From: Polaromonas sp. CF318 | Lineage (GTDB): Bacteria > Pseudomonadota > Gammaproteobacteria > Burkholderiales > Burkholderiaceae_C | DNA: 45,354 nt | Assembly (NCBI RefSeq): GCF_000282655.1 | Contig: NZ_AKIV01000101.1 | Location: 1-45,354, forward strand | Reading direction: 5' to 3' | Shown here: positions 35,152 to 43,798 of the stretch, one piece after another | Layout: each line of letters begins with the position of its first letter | How positions within the stretch are numbered: position 1 is the first letter of the stretch | Position numbers and translations under genes: made by a program | The notes under the pieces: model-generated | Databases searched by the model: none | Seen by the model: only the letters and a program-made list of their open reading frames with translations | What the model was told of the DNA's origin: nothing

Positions 35152-35157
35152 AGTGTA
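35152..35157 (-). promoter_or_regulatory. Putative -10 element of the glyA promoter
   Basis: TACACT on the minus strand. A start 6-7 bases downstream falls at 35145-35146, exactly where P1 of the ZTP riboswitch begins (GGGTGCGC), which supports it. TTGAC-like bases lie only about 10 bp upstream, too close for a -35; no better -35 was found. Confidence 0.45.
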
Positions 35158-35212
35158 ACTGAGGGCGCGTCAAACCCGCGGCACGCCGTCCCATACCCGT
35201 CACCCGGAAAGC

Positions 35213-35244
35213 AAAAAGCCGGGCGCTGGCGACGGCCCGGCTTT
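35213..35244 (-). terminator. Intrinsic terminator of the lytic transglycosylase gene
   Basis: On the minus strand AAAGCCGGGC (35235-35244) pairs with GCCCGGCTTT (35215-35224) around a 10-nt loop, running into TTTTT (35213-35217). It lies 43 bp after the stop at 35288 and upstream of the glyA promoter, so it insulates glyA. Confidence 0.85.
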
Positions 35245-35287
35245 GCGGCACAAGCGGGCGGGCCCTCGGGCCGCGCCCCGGCGGGGA

Positions 35288-36166
35288 TCAGGACTGGTTC
35301 AGCAGCGCCACTTTTTCCGGCGTCTTGCCCTCCGAGGCCGGGGTGTCCGACTTGCCGGGCAGGGAGGCCGGAACCGGGCGCGAAGTGCCGGGTTCGGCAA
35401 AGAAGGGCGAAGGCTTGCCGCGCTTGGACGCCGACGCCACCACGGCCAGCAGGCGGGCGTGTTCTCCCATCACCTTGCCGGCGTAGCCGCCGTCGTCTTC
35501 CATGTTGGCGGCGCCCACATAGTATTTGAGGCCGCCCTCGACGGAGCCGGCGCGGGCGATGCATTCCTGCAGCACCTTGACGCCGACGCGCAGGTTGGTG
35601 ACCGGGTCGAAGGCCGCCAGCTTGCCGCCGAAGTTGTCGTACTTGTCGTGGTGCACCTTGGTCATGACTTGCATCAGGCCTTGGGCGCCCACCGGGCTTT
35701 GCGCGAAGGGGTTGAAGCCGGACTCGATGGCCATGATGGCCAGGATCAGGGTCGGGTCGAGTTTGGCCTTCTGGCCGATGTCGAAGGCTTCGGCCACCAG
35801 CACGCTCAAGGGCTCCGGCGCCACGCCGTACTTCTTGCTGAGCCAGTAAGCCACCGCCGCCTGCTGGGCCGGCAGGTCCTTGGGGTTTGACGCCGTGGCG
35901 CGCTCGATGGCGGCGGGCTCGGTAAAGCCGATGGCCGCTTCCTGGCGCTGCTGCAGCCAGGTCATGAGCTTGAATTCACCGGCCTGACGCAAGTCGGGCC
36001 GGGCAGTCAGTGTGATCACCGCGAACACGACCGCCAGGCCCAAAAGGGCGAAGCTGTTGTGGGTGATCTCGAAAAAGCCTTGGGCGATGTCATCAGCAAT
36101 GGTTAAAACACTGCTGCGTACACTTTTCAAGTGCGCCTCAAGGCCGAATTGTCCTAGCGCTGTCAT
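35288..36166 (-). CDS. Membrane-anchored lytic transglycosylase (SLT domain)
   Basis: Cleaves the glycan strands of peptidoglycan; 292 aa. One hydrophobic segment (about residues 38-55, FALLGLAVVFAVITLTA) is a membrane anchor rather than a standard signal peptide. The SLT domain carries the catalytic Glu148 in AIMAIESGFNP, followed by SPVGAQGLMQVM and the NMEDDGGYAGKVM region. The C-terminal 40 residues are Pro/Ser-rich. The start at 36166 is set by AAAGGAG directly upstream; a longer frame to 36205 has no such box. It has its own promoter (36342-36371) and terminator (35213-35244). Confidence 0.92.
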   Translation of the reverse strand: MTALGQFGLEAHLKSVRSSVLTIADDIAQGFFEITHNSFALLGLAVVFAVITLTARPDLRQAGEFKLMTWLQQRQEAAIGFTEPAAIERATASNPKDLPAQQAAVAYWLSKKYGVAPEPLSVLVAEAFDIGQKAKLDPTLILAIMAIESGFNPFAQSPVGAQGLMQVMTKVHHDKYDNFGGKLAAFDPVTNLRVGVKVLQECIARAGSVEGGLKYYVGAANMEDDGGYAGKVMGEHARLLAVVASASKRGKPSPFFAEPGTSRPVPASLPGKSDTPASEGKTPEKVALLNQS

Positions 36167-36341
36167 AGCACTCCTTTCTACGCTTGCAGGCCCTTTGGGG
36201 GCCAAGCAGGCTTTGATTGGGTCGCCATCAAACCAAGGCGTGCCTTGTGGGGTGTTGACCCCTGTTTGACGTTGCCGGCTTCTTTGGTGAAGAGGGCAGC
36301 GGAGATTCGGGTTGTCCCTAGGTTTCTGTGGGACTGGCGGG

Positions 36342-36371
36342 ATTCTATGGGGTCGTTAAATAACCTGTCAA
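36342..36371 (-). promoter_or_regulatory. Sigma-70-like promoter of the lytic transglycosylase
   Basis: On the minus strand TTGACA (36366-36371), an 18-bp spacer, and TAGAAT (36342-36347). The predicted start near 36335 leaves a leader of about 170 nt before the ATG at 36166. The region just upstream is AT-rich, which may act as an UP element. I recognised no known riboswitch in the leader. Confidence 0.75.
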
Positions 36372-36403
36372 TAATAACAAATCGTTTCTTTATATTGAAT
36401 AAG

Positions 36404-36447
36404 CAAATAAAAACCTTGATTCTGGGCAGAACCCGCCTGAATCAAGG
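36404..36447 (-). terminator. Intrinsic terminator facing left
   Basis: Minus-strand stem CCTTGATTC (36439-36447) with GAATCAAGG (36414-36422), nine perfect pairs plus GGG/CCC pairing inside, then TTTTTATTTG (36404-36413). No annotated minus-strand gene ends just before it, so it implies a minus-strand transcript from the region to its right. Confidence 0.85.
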
Positions 36448-36809
36448 TAGTTACGGCCTCTTTTTGAGACCAAGCTCTAAGTTAAATTCGACGTGAAAAA
36501 TACCGGATCGGCGGATCGCGAGTCCGGCTGTAGGCGATTTCCGATACCCCATGTGGGACGGTCGAGGCGATTTCCGGGCGCCGGCGGGAGCCCGAAGGCT
36601 ACGGCAATCACTCCGGTCCCGGTGATTGAAAAGATGGTCTTGCCTGCACGCTGCGGGAGGTTTAACCTGCAGTTGCCTGATTCATTCGGGCATCCAACCG
36701 GGTAACCAACCCCGGAAAAACTGGAAGCAATCACTTGCTTTCATCGCACTGGGGACGATTCATCTCTCCTTTGCGAAACCCGACGGCATGAGCATAAACG
36801 CCCGCCGTC
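36448..36809. other. Structured region without a convincing gene, candidate non-coding RNA
   Basis: Successive inverted repeats lie at 36503-36527 (CCGGA/TCCGG), 36574-36594 (CGGGC/GCCCG), 36605-36628 (CAATCAC/GTGATTG), 36658-36668 (AGGTTTAACCT), 36698-36715 (CCGGG/CCCGG), 36725-36740 (AAGCAA/TTGCTT) and 36782-36809 (GACGGC/GCCGTC). The 12-mer AGGCGATTTCCG occurs twice, 33 bp apart (36532 and 36565). A ten-codon frame with a good AAAGGAG box (36731-36763, minus) overlaps in GTGA an 84-codon frame (36477-36734, minus). Its third-codon GC is below that of real genes here, so I do not call it. It did not match tmRNA, RNase P RNA, 6S RNA, SRP RNA or riboswitch classes I could recall. Confidence 0.45.
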
Positions 36810-36846
36810 AACCCCGGTCGGCTCAGCTGCCCGGGGTTTTTCTTTT
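36810..36846 (+). terminator. Intrinsic terminator facing right, before the DUF748 gene
   Basis: AACCCCGG (36810-36817) pairs with CCGGGGTT (36831-36838), followed by TTTTTCTTTT. It directly follows the GACGGC/GCCGTC hairpin. No plus-strand gene ends here, so it either ends a plus-strand RNA from 36448-36809 or attenuates the downstream gene, which begins 65 bp later. Confidence 0.85.
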
Positions 36847-36910
36847 GGGTGACCGTCTTTTTCAAATAAATCATTGACCGATTGACGTCAGCGTTAAAAA
36901 CTCGACGCCT

Positions 36911-39900
36911 ATGGCAATCAATGATCTGAAGAACAAATGGCACGACATCGAATGGCGAAACACCGCAAAAACCCTGCCGGCACGGGCCGCCGGCGTGGCC
37001 CGGTCGCCTTTGTGGCGGCGCCGCGCCGCGTGGGCGCTGGGCGTGCTGCTGCTGGTCTGGGCGCTGGCCTATGCGGCCGTGCCGTCCATCCTGAAATCGC
37101 AACTCGAGAAGATCGCCTCTGAAAAATTGGGCCGGCAGGTCACGGTGGGCGCGGTCGACTTCAAGCCCTGGTCGCTCGAACTGACGCTGCGCGACCTGGC
37201 CATTGCCAAAGCCGGGGCCGCCGGCGCTCCCCCGGCTTCCCCCCAGGAAGTGCCCCAGCTGGCCGTCAAGCGCATATATATAGATGCAGAGCTGGAATCC
37301 CTGTTGCGGCTGGCGCCGGTGGCCGACGCTGTGCAGATCGACGAACCCGTGGCCTTTCTGGCCCACAAAGGCGAAGGCCGCTACGACATCGACGACATCC
37401 TGGAACGCCTGAAGGCGCCCGCGGACCAGCCGGCGTCGGATGCGCCGCGCTTTGCGGTCTACAACATCGTGGTGAGCGGCGGACGTCTGGATTTTGCCGA
37501 CCAGTCCGTCGGCAAGACCCATGAACTGAGGGACCTGAACCTCTCCGTGCCTTTCCTGAGCAACCTCAAGTCCCAGCGCGAGATCAAGACCTCGCCGCAC
37601 CTGGCCTTCAAGCTCAATGGCAGCAGTTTCGATACCGCTGCCGAGGGCACACCCTTTGCCCAGACCCACAAAACCGACGCCACCTTGACCTTGCGCGGCT
37701 TTGACCTGAAGCCCTACCTGGCGTACTGGCCGGCTAGCCTGCCCTTTAAGTTGCAAAGCGCCGTGCTGCATGCCGACGCCAAAGTGGCGTTCGAGCAGGC
37801 GCCGGCCACCCAGGTGCGAATTTCCGGCACGGTGACGGCGGAAAAAGTGCGCGTGCAGGCGGCTGGCCAGGCGCCCGTGGCCCGTCCCGACATGCTCGCG
37901 TTTGAGCGGCTTCAGGTGACCATGGCCGACGTGCGGCCCCTCGAGCAGTTCGTCAAGCTCGCGTCGGTCGAGTTGAGCGCGCCCGCGCTGTCGGTGGTTC
38001 GCGACCGGGCGGGTCGGCTCAACCTGTTGCCGCCGGCCGCCGCGCCTGCTGCAAAAAGTGAAGCAAACACGCCCGATACCGCCAAGCCCGCTGCCTCGGC
38101 CAGGGCGCCGGCGTCTACGCCCTGGAAAGTGCAGGTGGCCCGTGCGGCCGTGCGCGCGGGCAGCGTGAACTGGCTCGATGAAACCCTGGCTTCGCCCGCC
38201 GACATCCGGTTGACCGGCCTGGCGCTCAATGCCACGGCCATCGCCATGCCTTTTTCGGCCGGTGCGCCGCTGCAATTCGACGGCTCGGTAGGACTTGAGC
38301 CGCCGACCGCCCCGGTGCCCCCGCTCGTCAAGGCTGGCGCAAAGGCCGGCGCCAGACTCGCCGCGCCGCAGGCCCCCGCCGCTGCGGCACTGTTGACTTT
38401 CCAGGGCAGCGCCACCGACCAGGCCGCCCAGCTCACGGCCAGGCTGGCCTCCTGGCCGCTGGGCATGGCCGCCAAATACGTGGGTCAGTTCCTGCTGCCG
38501 GCGCTGGGCGGCCAGCTCGACGCCGAACTGGGCGTGAATTGGCAGGCGGCCAGCGGCGAAAAGCCGCAAGTGCTGCAGCTCAGCGCGCCGCAGATCGCGT
38601 TGAGCGAGGTGCAACTGGCCCAGGGCAAGGTCTCGCTGGTGTCGGTCAAGCGCGTGGACCTGGCGCAGGTGGACATCGACCTGACCGGCCAGAGCTTCAA
38701 GGCCGCAAAACTGCTGCTGACCCAGCCCAGGGCCCTGGTGGAGCGGGGCAGCGACAAGCGCTGGATGTATGAGCGCTGGATGGTGAATTCCGGCGCGGCA
38801 AGGCCTGCGCCGCCGCCCACCGATGCCGCCACGCGGGCGAGCGCGCCCTCCTGGGCTGTGGCCATCAGCGACGTGCAGCTCGAAGGCGGTGCGATGTCGT
38901 TTTCCGACAAGGCCGGCGCCAAACCGGTGGGGTTTGAGGTGACCGCGGCCAAGGCCCAACTGGGCGGGCTGCTGCTGGACGACAGGCTCGCGTCCCGGCC
39001 CCAGGCCGCCAAGCCCATGCCGCTGACCGCCTCCTTGCGCCTGGCCACCGGCCGTTTCGAGCCCGGCAAGGTGGACTTCAACGGCAGCCTGGGCCTGGCG
39101 CCGCTGCAGGCCCAGGGCCGGCTGCTGGTTGACCGCCTGCCTGTGCAGGCCTTTGAGCCTTACTTCGCCGACATCCTCAATATCGAACTGCTGCGCGCCG
39201 ATGCCAGCTTCAAGGGCCGGGTGGCCTACCGACAGACGCCGGGCGGGCCCCAGGCCCAGGTGACGGGCGATGTGTCGCTGGAAGAGCTGCGCGCCAACAC
39301 ACTGGCCCCCAGCGAAGACCTGCTGGCCTGGAAAGCGCTGAACCTGCGCGGCTTTCATGTGGCGCTGGAGCCGGCCAAGGCAACCCGCGTGGAGGTCAAG
39401 GAAACCGTGCTGACCGACTTTTTCGCGCGTGTGATCGTCATGCCCGACGGCCGTATCAACCTGCAGGATCTCGTCAAATCCGGTGGCCCCGCGGCGGCCG
39501 GTGATACGGCCGCCGCAGCCGCCGCGCCGGCCTCCGCGCCCGCGGCCCCGCCCAAAACGGCGGTTGCCGATGCCAAAGGCCCGCCGGCCCCGGCGGCCCC
39601 GCAGCCCATTGTGAGCTTTGGCCCCATCAGCCTGATCAACGGCAAGGTGCTGTTTTCCGACCGCTTCGTCAAGCCGAACTACTCGGCCGACCTCAGCGAC
39701 CTGACCGGCAAGCTCAGCGCTTTCTCGTCGGTGGCTCCCGCGCCTGCGGGCGGCGCGGCGGCCGCCCCCAATATGGCGGATTTGGAACTGCGCGGGCGGG
39801 CCGAGGGCACGGCCTCGCTCGAAATCCTGGGCAAGCTCAACCCCCTGGCCAAGCCGCTGGCGCTGGACATCAAGGGCAAGGTGCGCGACCTGGAGCTGCC

Positions 39901-40819
39901 GCCGCTGTCACCGTACTCCGTCAAGTACTCGGGCTACGGCATCAACCGCGGCAAGCTCAGCGTCGACGTGAGCTACCTGGTACAGCCCGACGGCAGGCTC
40001 ACCGCCACCAACAAGGTGATCCTGAACCAGCTCAGTTTCGGCGAGAAGGTACCCGGCTCCACCGCCAGTTTGCCGGTGAAACTCGCTGTTGCGCTGCTGG
40101 CCGACCGCAACGGCGTGATCGACATCGACCTGCCCATCAGCGGCTCGCTGAACGACCCGCAGTTCAGCCTGGGCCCCATCATCGTCAAAGTCATCGTCAA
40201 CGTGATCGTCAAGGCCATCACCGCGCCTTTCAGCCTGCTGGCCAACGCCTTCGGCGGCGGCGGCGAGGAACTCAGCGTCGTGGGCTTCGCGCCCGGCAGC
40301 GCCGAGCTGCGCCCCGAAGCCAAGGCCGGGTTGGACAAGGTTGCCAAGGCCCTGGCCGACAGGCCATCGCTGCAGCTCACCGTGGTGGGCACCAGCAGCG
40401 TGGAGGCCGAGCGCGAGGGCTTCAAGCGCGAGCGGCTGGACGCGCTGGTGCGTGCCGAAAAACGCCGCATCACCGTGAAGGAGGGCGGCACCACCTCGGC
40501 CGCCGTCAGCATCAGCCCGGCCGAATACCCGGATCTGCTCAAGGAAGTCTATAAGCGCGCCGACATGCCCAAGCCGCGCAACCTGATAGGCCTGGCCAAG
40601 GACCTGCCCGTGCCCGAGATGGAAAAGCTGCTGCTGGCCGACATCAAGGTCAATGACGACGCCATGCGCGAGCTCGCCGTGCAGCGCGGTGTGGCGGTGA
40701 AAGACTACCTCGCCTCGCGCGAGTTGCCGCCCGAAAGGCTGTTCCTGGGCGCGGCCAAAGCCGTGCCGCCGGAGGCCAAATGGACGCCTCGCGCGGAGCT
40801 GAATTTGGCGATGCCTTAA
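36911..40819 (+). CDS. AsmA-like DUF748 domain protein with OmpA-like tail
   Basis: Very large envelope protein, 1302 aa. One N-terminal membrane helix (about residues 38-58, WALGVLLLVWALAYAAV) follows a basic segment, leaving the bulk in the periplasm. The body is repeated beta-rich AsmA/DUF748-type sequence (for example VTVGAVDFKPWSLELTLRDL near 77-96 and FSDRFVKPNYSADLSDLTG near 915-933), with Ala/Pro linkers. The last 180 residues include FAPGSAELRPEAKAGLDKVA, like the start of an OmpA peptidoglycan-binding domain. AsmA-family proteins are proposed to carry phospholipid between membranes; this role is inferred from family only. No obvious Shine-Dalgarno; start chosen as the first ATG before the membrane helix. 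Confidence 0.9.
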   Translation: MAINDLKNKWHDIEWRNTAKTLPARAAGVARSPLWRRRAAWALGVLLLVWALAYAAVPSILKSQLEKIASEKLGRQVTVGAVDFKPWSLELTLRDLAIAKAGAAGAPPASPQEVPQLAVKRIYIDAELESLLRLAPVADAVQIDEPVAFLAHKGEGRYDIDDILERLKAPADQPASDAPRFAVYNIVVSGGRLDFADQSVGKTHELRDLNLSVPFLSNLKSQREIKTSPHLAFKLNGSSFDTAAEGTPFAQTHKTDATLTLRGFDLKPYLAYWPASLPFKLQSAVLHADAKVAFEQAPATQVRISGTVTAEKVRVQAAGQAPVARPDMLAFERLQVTMADVRPLEQFVKLASVELSAPALSVVRDRAGRLNLLPPAAAPAAKSEANTPDTAKPAASARAPASTPWKVQVARAAVRAGSVNWLDETLASPADIRLTGLALNATAIAMPFSAGAPLQFDGSVGLEPPTAPVPPLVKAGAKAGARLAAPQAPAAAALLTFQGSATDQAAQLTARLASWPLGMAAKYVGQFLLPALGGQLDAELGVNWQAASGEKPQVLQLSAPQIALSEVQLAQGKVSLVSVKRVDLAQVDIDLTGQSFKAAKLLLTQPRALVERGSDKRWMYERWMVNSGAARPAPPPTDAATRASAPSWAVAISDVQLEGGAMSFSDKAGAKPVGFEVTAAKAQLGGLLLDDRLASRPQAAKPMPLTASLRLATGRFEPGKVDFNGSLGLAPLQAQGRLLVDRLPVQAFEPYFADILNIELLRADASFKGRVAYRQTPGGPQAQVTGDVSLEELRANTLAPSEDLLAWKALNLRGFHVALEPAKATRVEVKETVLTDFFARVIVMPDGRINLQDLVKSGGPAAAGDTAAAAAAPASAPAAPPKTAVADAKGPPAPAAPQPIVSFGPISLINGKVLFSDRFVKPNYSADLSDLTGKLSAFSSVAPAPAGGAAAAPNMADLELRGRAEGTASLEILGKLNPLAKPLALDIKGKVRDLELPPLSPYSVKYSGYGINRGKLSVDVSYLVQPDGRLTATNKVILNQLSFGEKVPGSTASLPVKLAVALLADRNGVIDIDLPISGSLNDPQFSLGPIIVKVIVNVIVKAITAPFSLLANAFGGGGEELSVVGFAPGSAELRPEAKAGLDKVAKALADRPSLQLTVVGTSSVEAEREGFKRERLDALVRAEKRRITVKEGGTTSAAVSISPAEYPDLLKEVYKRADMPKPRNLIGLAKDLPVPEMEKLLLADIKVNDDAMRELAVQRGVAVKDYLASRELPPERLFLGAAKAVPPEAKWTPRAELNLAMP

Positions 40820-40841
40820 AAAAGGCGAAAATAGCACCAGC

Positions 40842-40861
40842 GCTTTATTGATAAAGCTTTT
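40842..40861 (+). terminator. Weak hairpin after the DUF748 gene
   Basis: GCTTTA (40842-40847) pairs with TAAAGC (40852-40857) around a 4-nt loop, then TTTT. An AT-rich stem of six pairs is weak. The surrounding AAATAGCACCAGCGC resembles a degenerate intergenic repeat I associate with Comamonadaceae (uncertain). The rest of 40820-41002 holds no gene that I can see. Confidence 0.35.
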
Positions 40862-41002
40862 ATGGGACCAGGGCCAATGCGCGCAACGCGGTTGCGCGGC
40901 GCGGCCTCCCATCCATTCCAATACCTGCTGCCGCCGCGCAAAGCTCCCCGTGACCGGGAGGCCTTGCGGTCGGCGGCAACTATTTTTTGACCTTGCGTTC
41001 CC

Positions 41003-43798
41003 ATGTTTAAATCTTCAAAACCCGACACTCCCGCCGTGAAAACGCCATCCACCAAGCAGGCCGAAGCCCATCCGCTGGACGGCCTCACCGGCGGCGCGTT
41101 TTCCGCGCCCACCTCCGGCGAGCGCGCCTCGCGCATCCGCAGCTGGCTGGCCACCGAGCCCACGGCCGAGCAGATGGCCGAGGTCTACAAGGACCTGTCC
41201 AACCGTGACAAGGGTGCGGCCAAGCCGCTGAAGGAAAAGCTCGACGAGATCAAACGCAGCAAGGGCCAGGAAGCCGTGGCCGCCGAGTGGGCCGAAAAAG
41301 CCCAGGCGCTGCTGGCCGTGCCCAAGCTCAACCTGGCCGACGCCCTGGCCTGGCAGCGCGACGCCGCCAAGGCCGGCGCGCCCCTGTCCAAGGAACCGCT
41401 GGCGGGCCTGAAGGCGCAACTGGCCGAGCGCGTCAAGACCATTGAAGACCTGCAGCACCGCACCCAGGTGCAGCGCGAGGCCGCCGTGCTGCTGGCCCAG
41501 CGTACTGAAGTGCTGTCGCTCAAGCCCTGGCGCGACGCCGAAGCCGCTCTCGAATCCTTGCGCGGCGATGTCACGCACTGGCAGTCGCAAGCCGGTGAAA
41601 TCATCCAGGACGCCAACTGGGCCAGCGTGGACGCGAAATTCCCGCCGCTGCTCGACGCATCGCGCGCGCAACTGCTTGCCGTGTGGGACGCCTTCCAGGG
41701 TGCGCTTGCCCAGGCCCAGAAGGCCGCTGAAGACGCTGGCGCGCCCCTGCCCGCCGTGCCGGTGTGGGCCGACGAACTGCGCGCCGCGCGCGGCCAGGCC
41801 CCAGCCGAGGGCGAGCAGCCCGCGCGCGCGCCCAAAGCCAGGATTGATCCGGCCGTGCTCAAGGAAATGCGCGAAAAGTCCTCGGCCGTCGTGCAGGCCG
41901 CGCTTGCCAAGCTCGAGCATGAGGTTACCGAAGGCCACGGCAAGTCCACGCCCAAGGTCGCGGCCGAGCTGCGCCAGGCGCTCAAGGAGCACATCCGCAA
42001 CATCGACAGCAAGCTCGAAGCCGCCGCGCATGCCGCGCTCACCGCGGCCGGCGAACTCGAAGGCTGGCAGCGCTGGCGCGCCGACCAGATCCGCGAAGAG
42101 TTGGTCGTCAAGGCCGAGGCCCTGGTGGCCAAGCCGCTGGGCGGTCGCAAGCAGCAGGAAGCCCTGCGCGCCATGCGCGAGCAGTGGAAGACCAGCGACC
42201 AGGGCGGCACGCCCAACCACACGCTGTGGAAGCGCTTTGACGACGCCTGCAACGAAGCCCACAAGGTCGTTGAAGCCTGGCTCGAGAAGGTCAAGGAGCA
42301 AAACGAAACCGTCAAAGCCGAGCGCAAGCTGCTGATCGACGAAGTCCTTGCCTGGGCCGAAACCAACAAGGGCAATACCGACTGGAAGTACCACATCCGC
42401 AGCCTCAACGGCTTTGTCGAAAAATGGCGCGAGGCCGGCCACCTGGGTGAAAAAGCCTTTGCCGAAATCCAGCCCGTGTGGAAGGCCGCCATGGACACGG
42501 CCGACGCCGCGCTGACCGCCGCGCGCAGCGAAAGCATCGCGCGCCGCAAGGCCATGATTGAAGAAGCCGGAGTGCTGGGCGCCGAGCCGCAGCTGCGCAT
42601 AGACGCCGTCAAGTCGCTGCAGCAGCGCTGGCAGCATGAGGCGCAGGCTGTGCCCATAGAGCGCAAGCAGGAGCAGAAGATGTGGGACGCGTTCCGCAAG
42701 CCCATAGACGACGCGTTCCAGCGCAAGACCGCCGAGCGCGAAAAAGCCGCCGCGGCCCTGGGCGAATACGACCGCATGGTGCTGGAAGCCTCCAAGGCCG
42801 TGGAAGCCGCCACCGCCAGCGGCGACGCGCAGAAGATCCATGCCGCCGCCAAGGCGCTGGAAGCCATTGTGCGCGGCCAGGTGTCCGTGCCCGCAGCGGC
42901 CCCCGCACCCGCTCCCGCACCCGCTCCCGCCACCCCTTCCGTGGAAGCAACGCTGGCCGCCGCCGGCAGCGAGCCGTCCGCTCAGGCCGCCGAACCTGTC
43001 GCCGACGCTGAAGCCGCCGCGGCCGCAGAATTTGCCGAAGCCGGCGAGCCGGCCAGCGCGCCCGCCGAACCACCGCCCGCACCCAAGCCCGCGCCCAAGC
43101 CCATCGTGGCAAGGCGCGGCGACGATCGCCCCGGCATGAAAAAAGCCGATCCCGTGGCAGCGGGGCGCGGCGGCAAGTTCGGCGACCGCAAGGACGCGCG
43201 TCCCGGCGGCAAGCCGGGCGGCCCGCGCCAGGGCACCGACAACAAATTCGAGCCCTACCGTCCCGACCGTGACGCCCGTCCGGGCCGTGACGAGCGCGGC
43301 CCGCGCACCAGCGAGCGCCCGGCCTTTGAAGAGCGCGGCCCGCGCCTGGGCGACGCCGCCTTCCGTGCCCAGCGCGAAGCCTTTGAAGCGGCCAACCAGG
43401 CCCTGAAAAAGCTCGCCGTGCAGGCACACGGCGAGGTGCTCACGCACCTGCTCAGCGCCTGGGAAAAACGCGACCCGGCGCAACTGCCCAGCGCGCAGGA
43501 GCTCGGCAAGGCCGTGCCGGCCGCGGTGCGCAACCGCTGGGTGCAGGCCGTCAGCACACCTTCGGGCAAGGACGCTTCCGAAGCGCTGCTGCGCCTGGAA
43601 ATCGCCGCCGACCTGCCCACGCCGGCCGAGCACATCAGCGCGCGCCGCATGCTGCAGCTGCAGCTGCTCACCAAACGCAACGCGCCCGCGCCGGCCGAAA
43701 CCTGGGGTGAAGACACGGCCCAGGTGCTGGCGGCCGACTTTGACGCCGGCAATGCCAGGCGCGTGCAGAACGTGCTCAAGGCGCTGCTCAAACGATGA
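41003..43798 (+). CDS. DUF349 domain-containing protein
   Basis: 931 aa, largely helical, with several DUF349 repeats of about 70 residues (for example LWKRFDDACNEAHKVVEAWLEKVKEQNE near 410 and MWDAFRKPIDDAFQRKTAERE near 560). After residue 620 come an Ala/Pro run and, at about 709-790, a Gly/Arg/Asp-rich stretch with RPGRDERGPR. A compact helical C-terminal domain follows (790-931). The function of DUF349 is unknown; the basic Arg/Gly region suggests nucleic-acid contact (inference). No membrane segment or signal peptide, so cytoplasmic. The stop overlaps the next gene in ATGA. Confidence 0.9.
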   Translation: MFKSSKPDTPAVKTPSTKQAEAHPLDGLTGGAFSAPTSGERASRIRSWLATEPTAEQMAEVYKDLSNRDKGAAKPLKEKLDEIKRSKGQEAVAAEWAEKAQALLAVPKLNLADALAWQRDAAKAGAPLSKEPLAGLKAQLAERVKTIEDLQHRTQVQREAAVLLAQRTEVLSLKPWRDAEAALESLRGDVTHWQSQAGEIIQDANWASVDAKFPPLLDASRAQLLAVWDAFQGALAQAQKAAEDAGAPLPAVPVWADELRAARGQAPAEGEQPARAPKARIDPAVLKEMREKSSAVVQAALAKLEHEVTEGHGKSTPKVAAELRQALKEHIRNIDSKLEAAAHAALTAAGELEGWQRWRADQIREELVVKAEALVAKPLGGRKQQEALRAMREQWKTSDQGGTPNHTLWKRFDDACNEAHKVVEAWLEKVKEQNETVKAERKLLIDEVLAWAETNKGNTDWKYHIRSLNGFVEKWREAGHLGEKAFAEIQPVWKAAMDTADAALTAARSESIARRKAMIEEAGVLGAEPQLRIDAVKSLQQRWQHEAQAVPIERKQEQKMWDAFRKPIDDAFQRKTAEREKAAAALGEYDRMVLEASKAVEAATASGDAQKIHAAAKALEAIVRGQVSVPAAAPAPAPAPAPATPSVEATLAAAGSEPSAQAAEPVADAEAAAAAEFAEAGEPASAPAEPPPAPKPAPKPIVARRGDDRPGMKKADPVAAGRGGKFGDRKDARPGGKPGGPRQGTDNKFEPYRPDRDARPGRDERGPRTSERPAFEERGPRLGDAAFRAQREAFEAANQALKKLAVQAHGEVLTHLLSAWEKRDPAQLPSAQELGKAVPAAVRNRWVQAVSTPSGKDASEALLRLEIAADLPTPAEHISARRMLQLQLLTKRNAPAPAETWGEDTAQVLAADFDAGNARRVQNVLKALLKR

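Noticed and set aside
36448..36809. tmRNA, RNase P RNA or 6S RNA
   Set aside because: No tag-peptide frame or tRNA-like ends for tmRNA. The conserved RNase P segments and the long central-bubble hairpin of 6S RNA are missing on both strands.
36731..39358. 875-codon minus-strand open frame opposite the DUF748 gene
   Set aside because: Arginine/histidine/glycine-rich shadow without domains; only its last ten codons have a ribosome site, discussed separately.
41015..43633. 872-codon minus-strand open frame opposite the DUF349 gene
   Set aside because: Typical antisense shadow of an Ala/Lys/Glu-rich high-GC gene.
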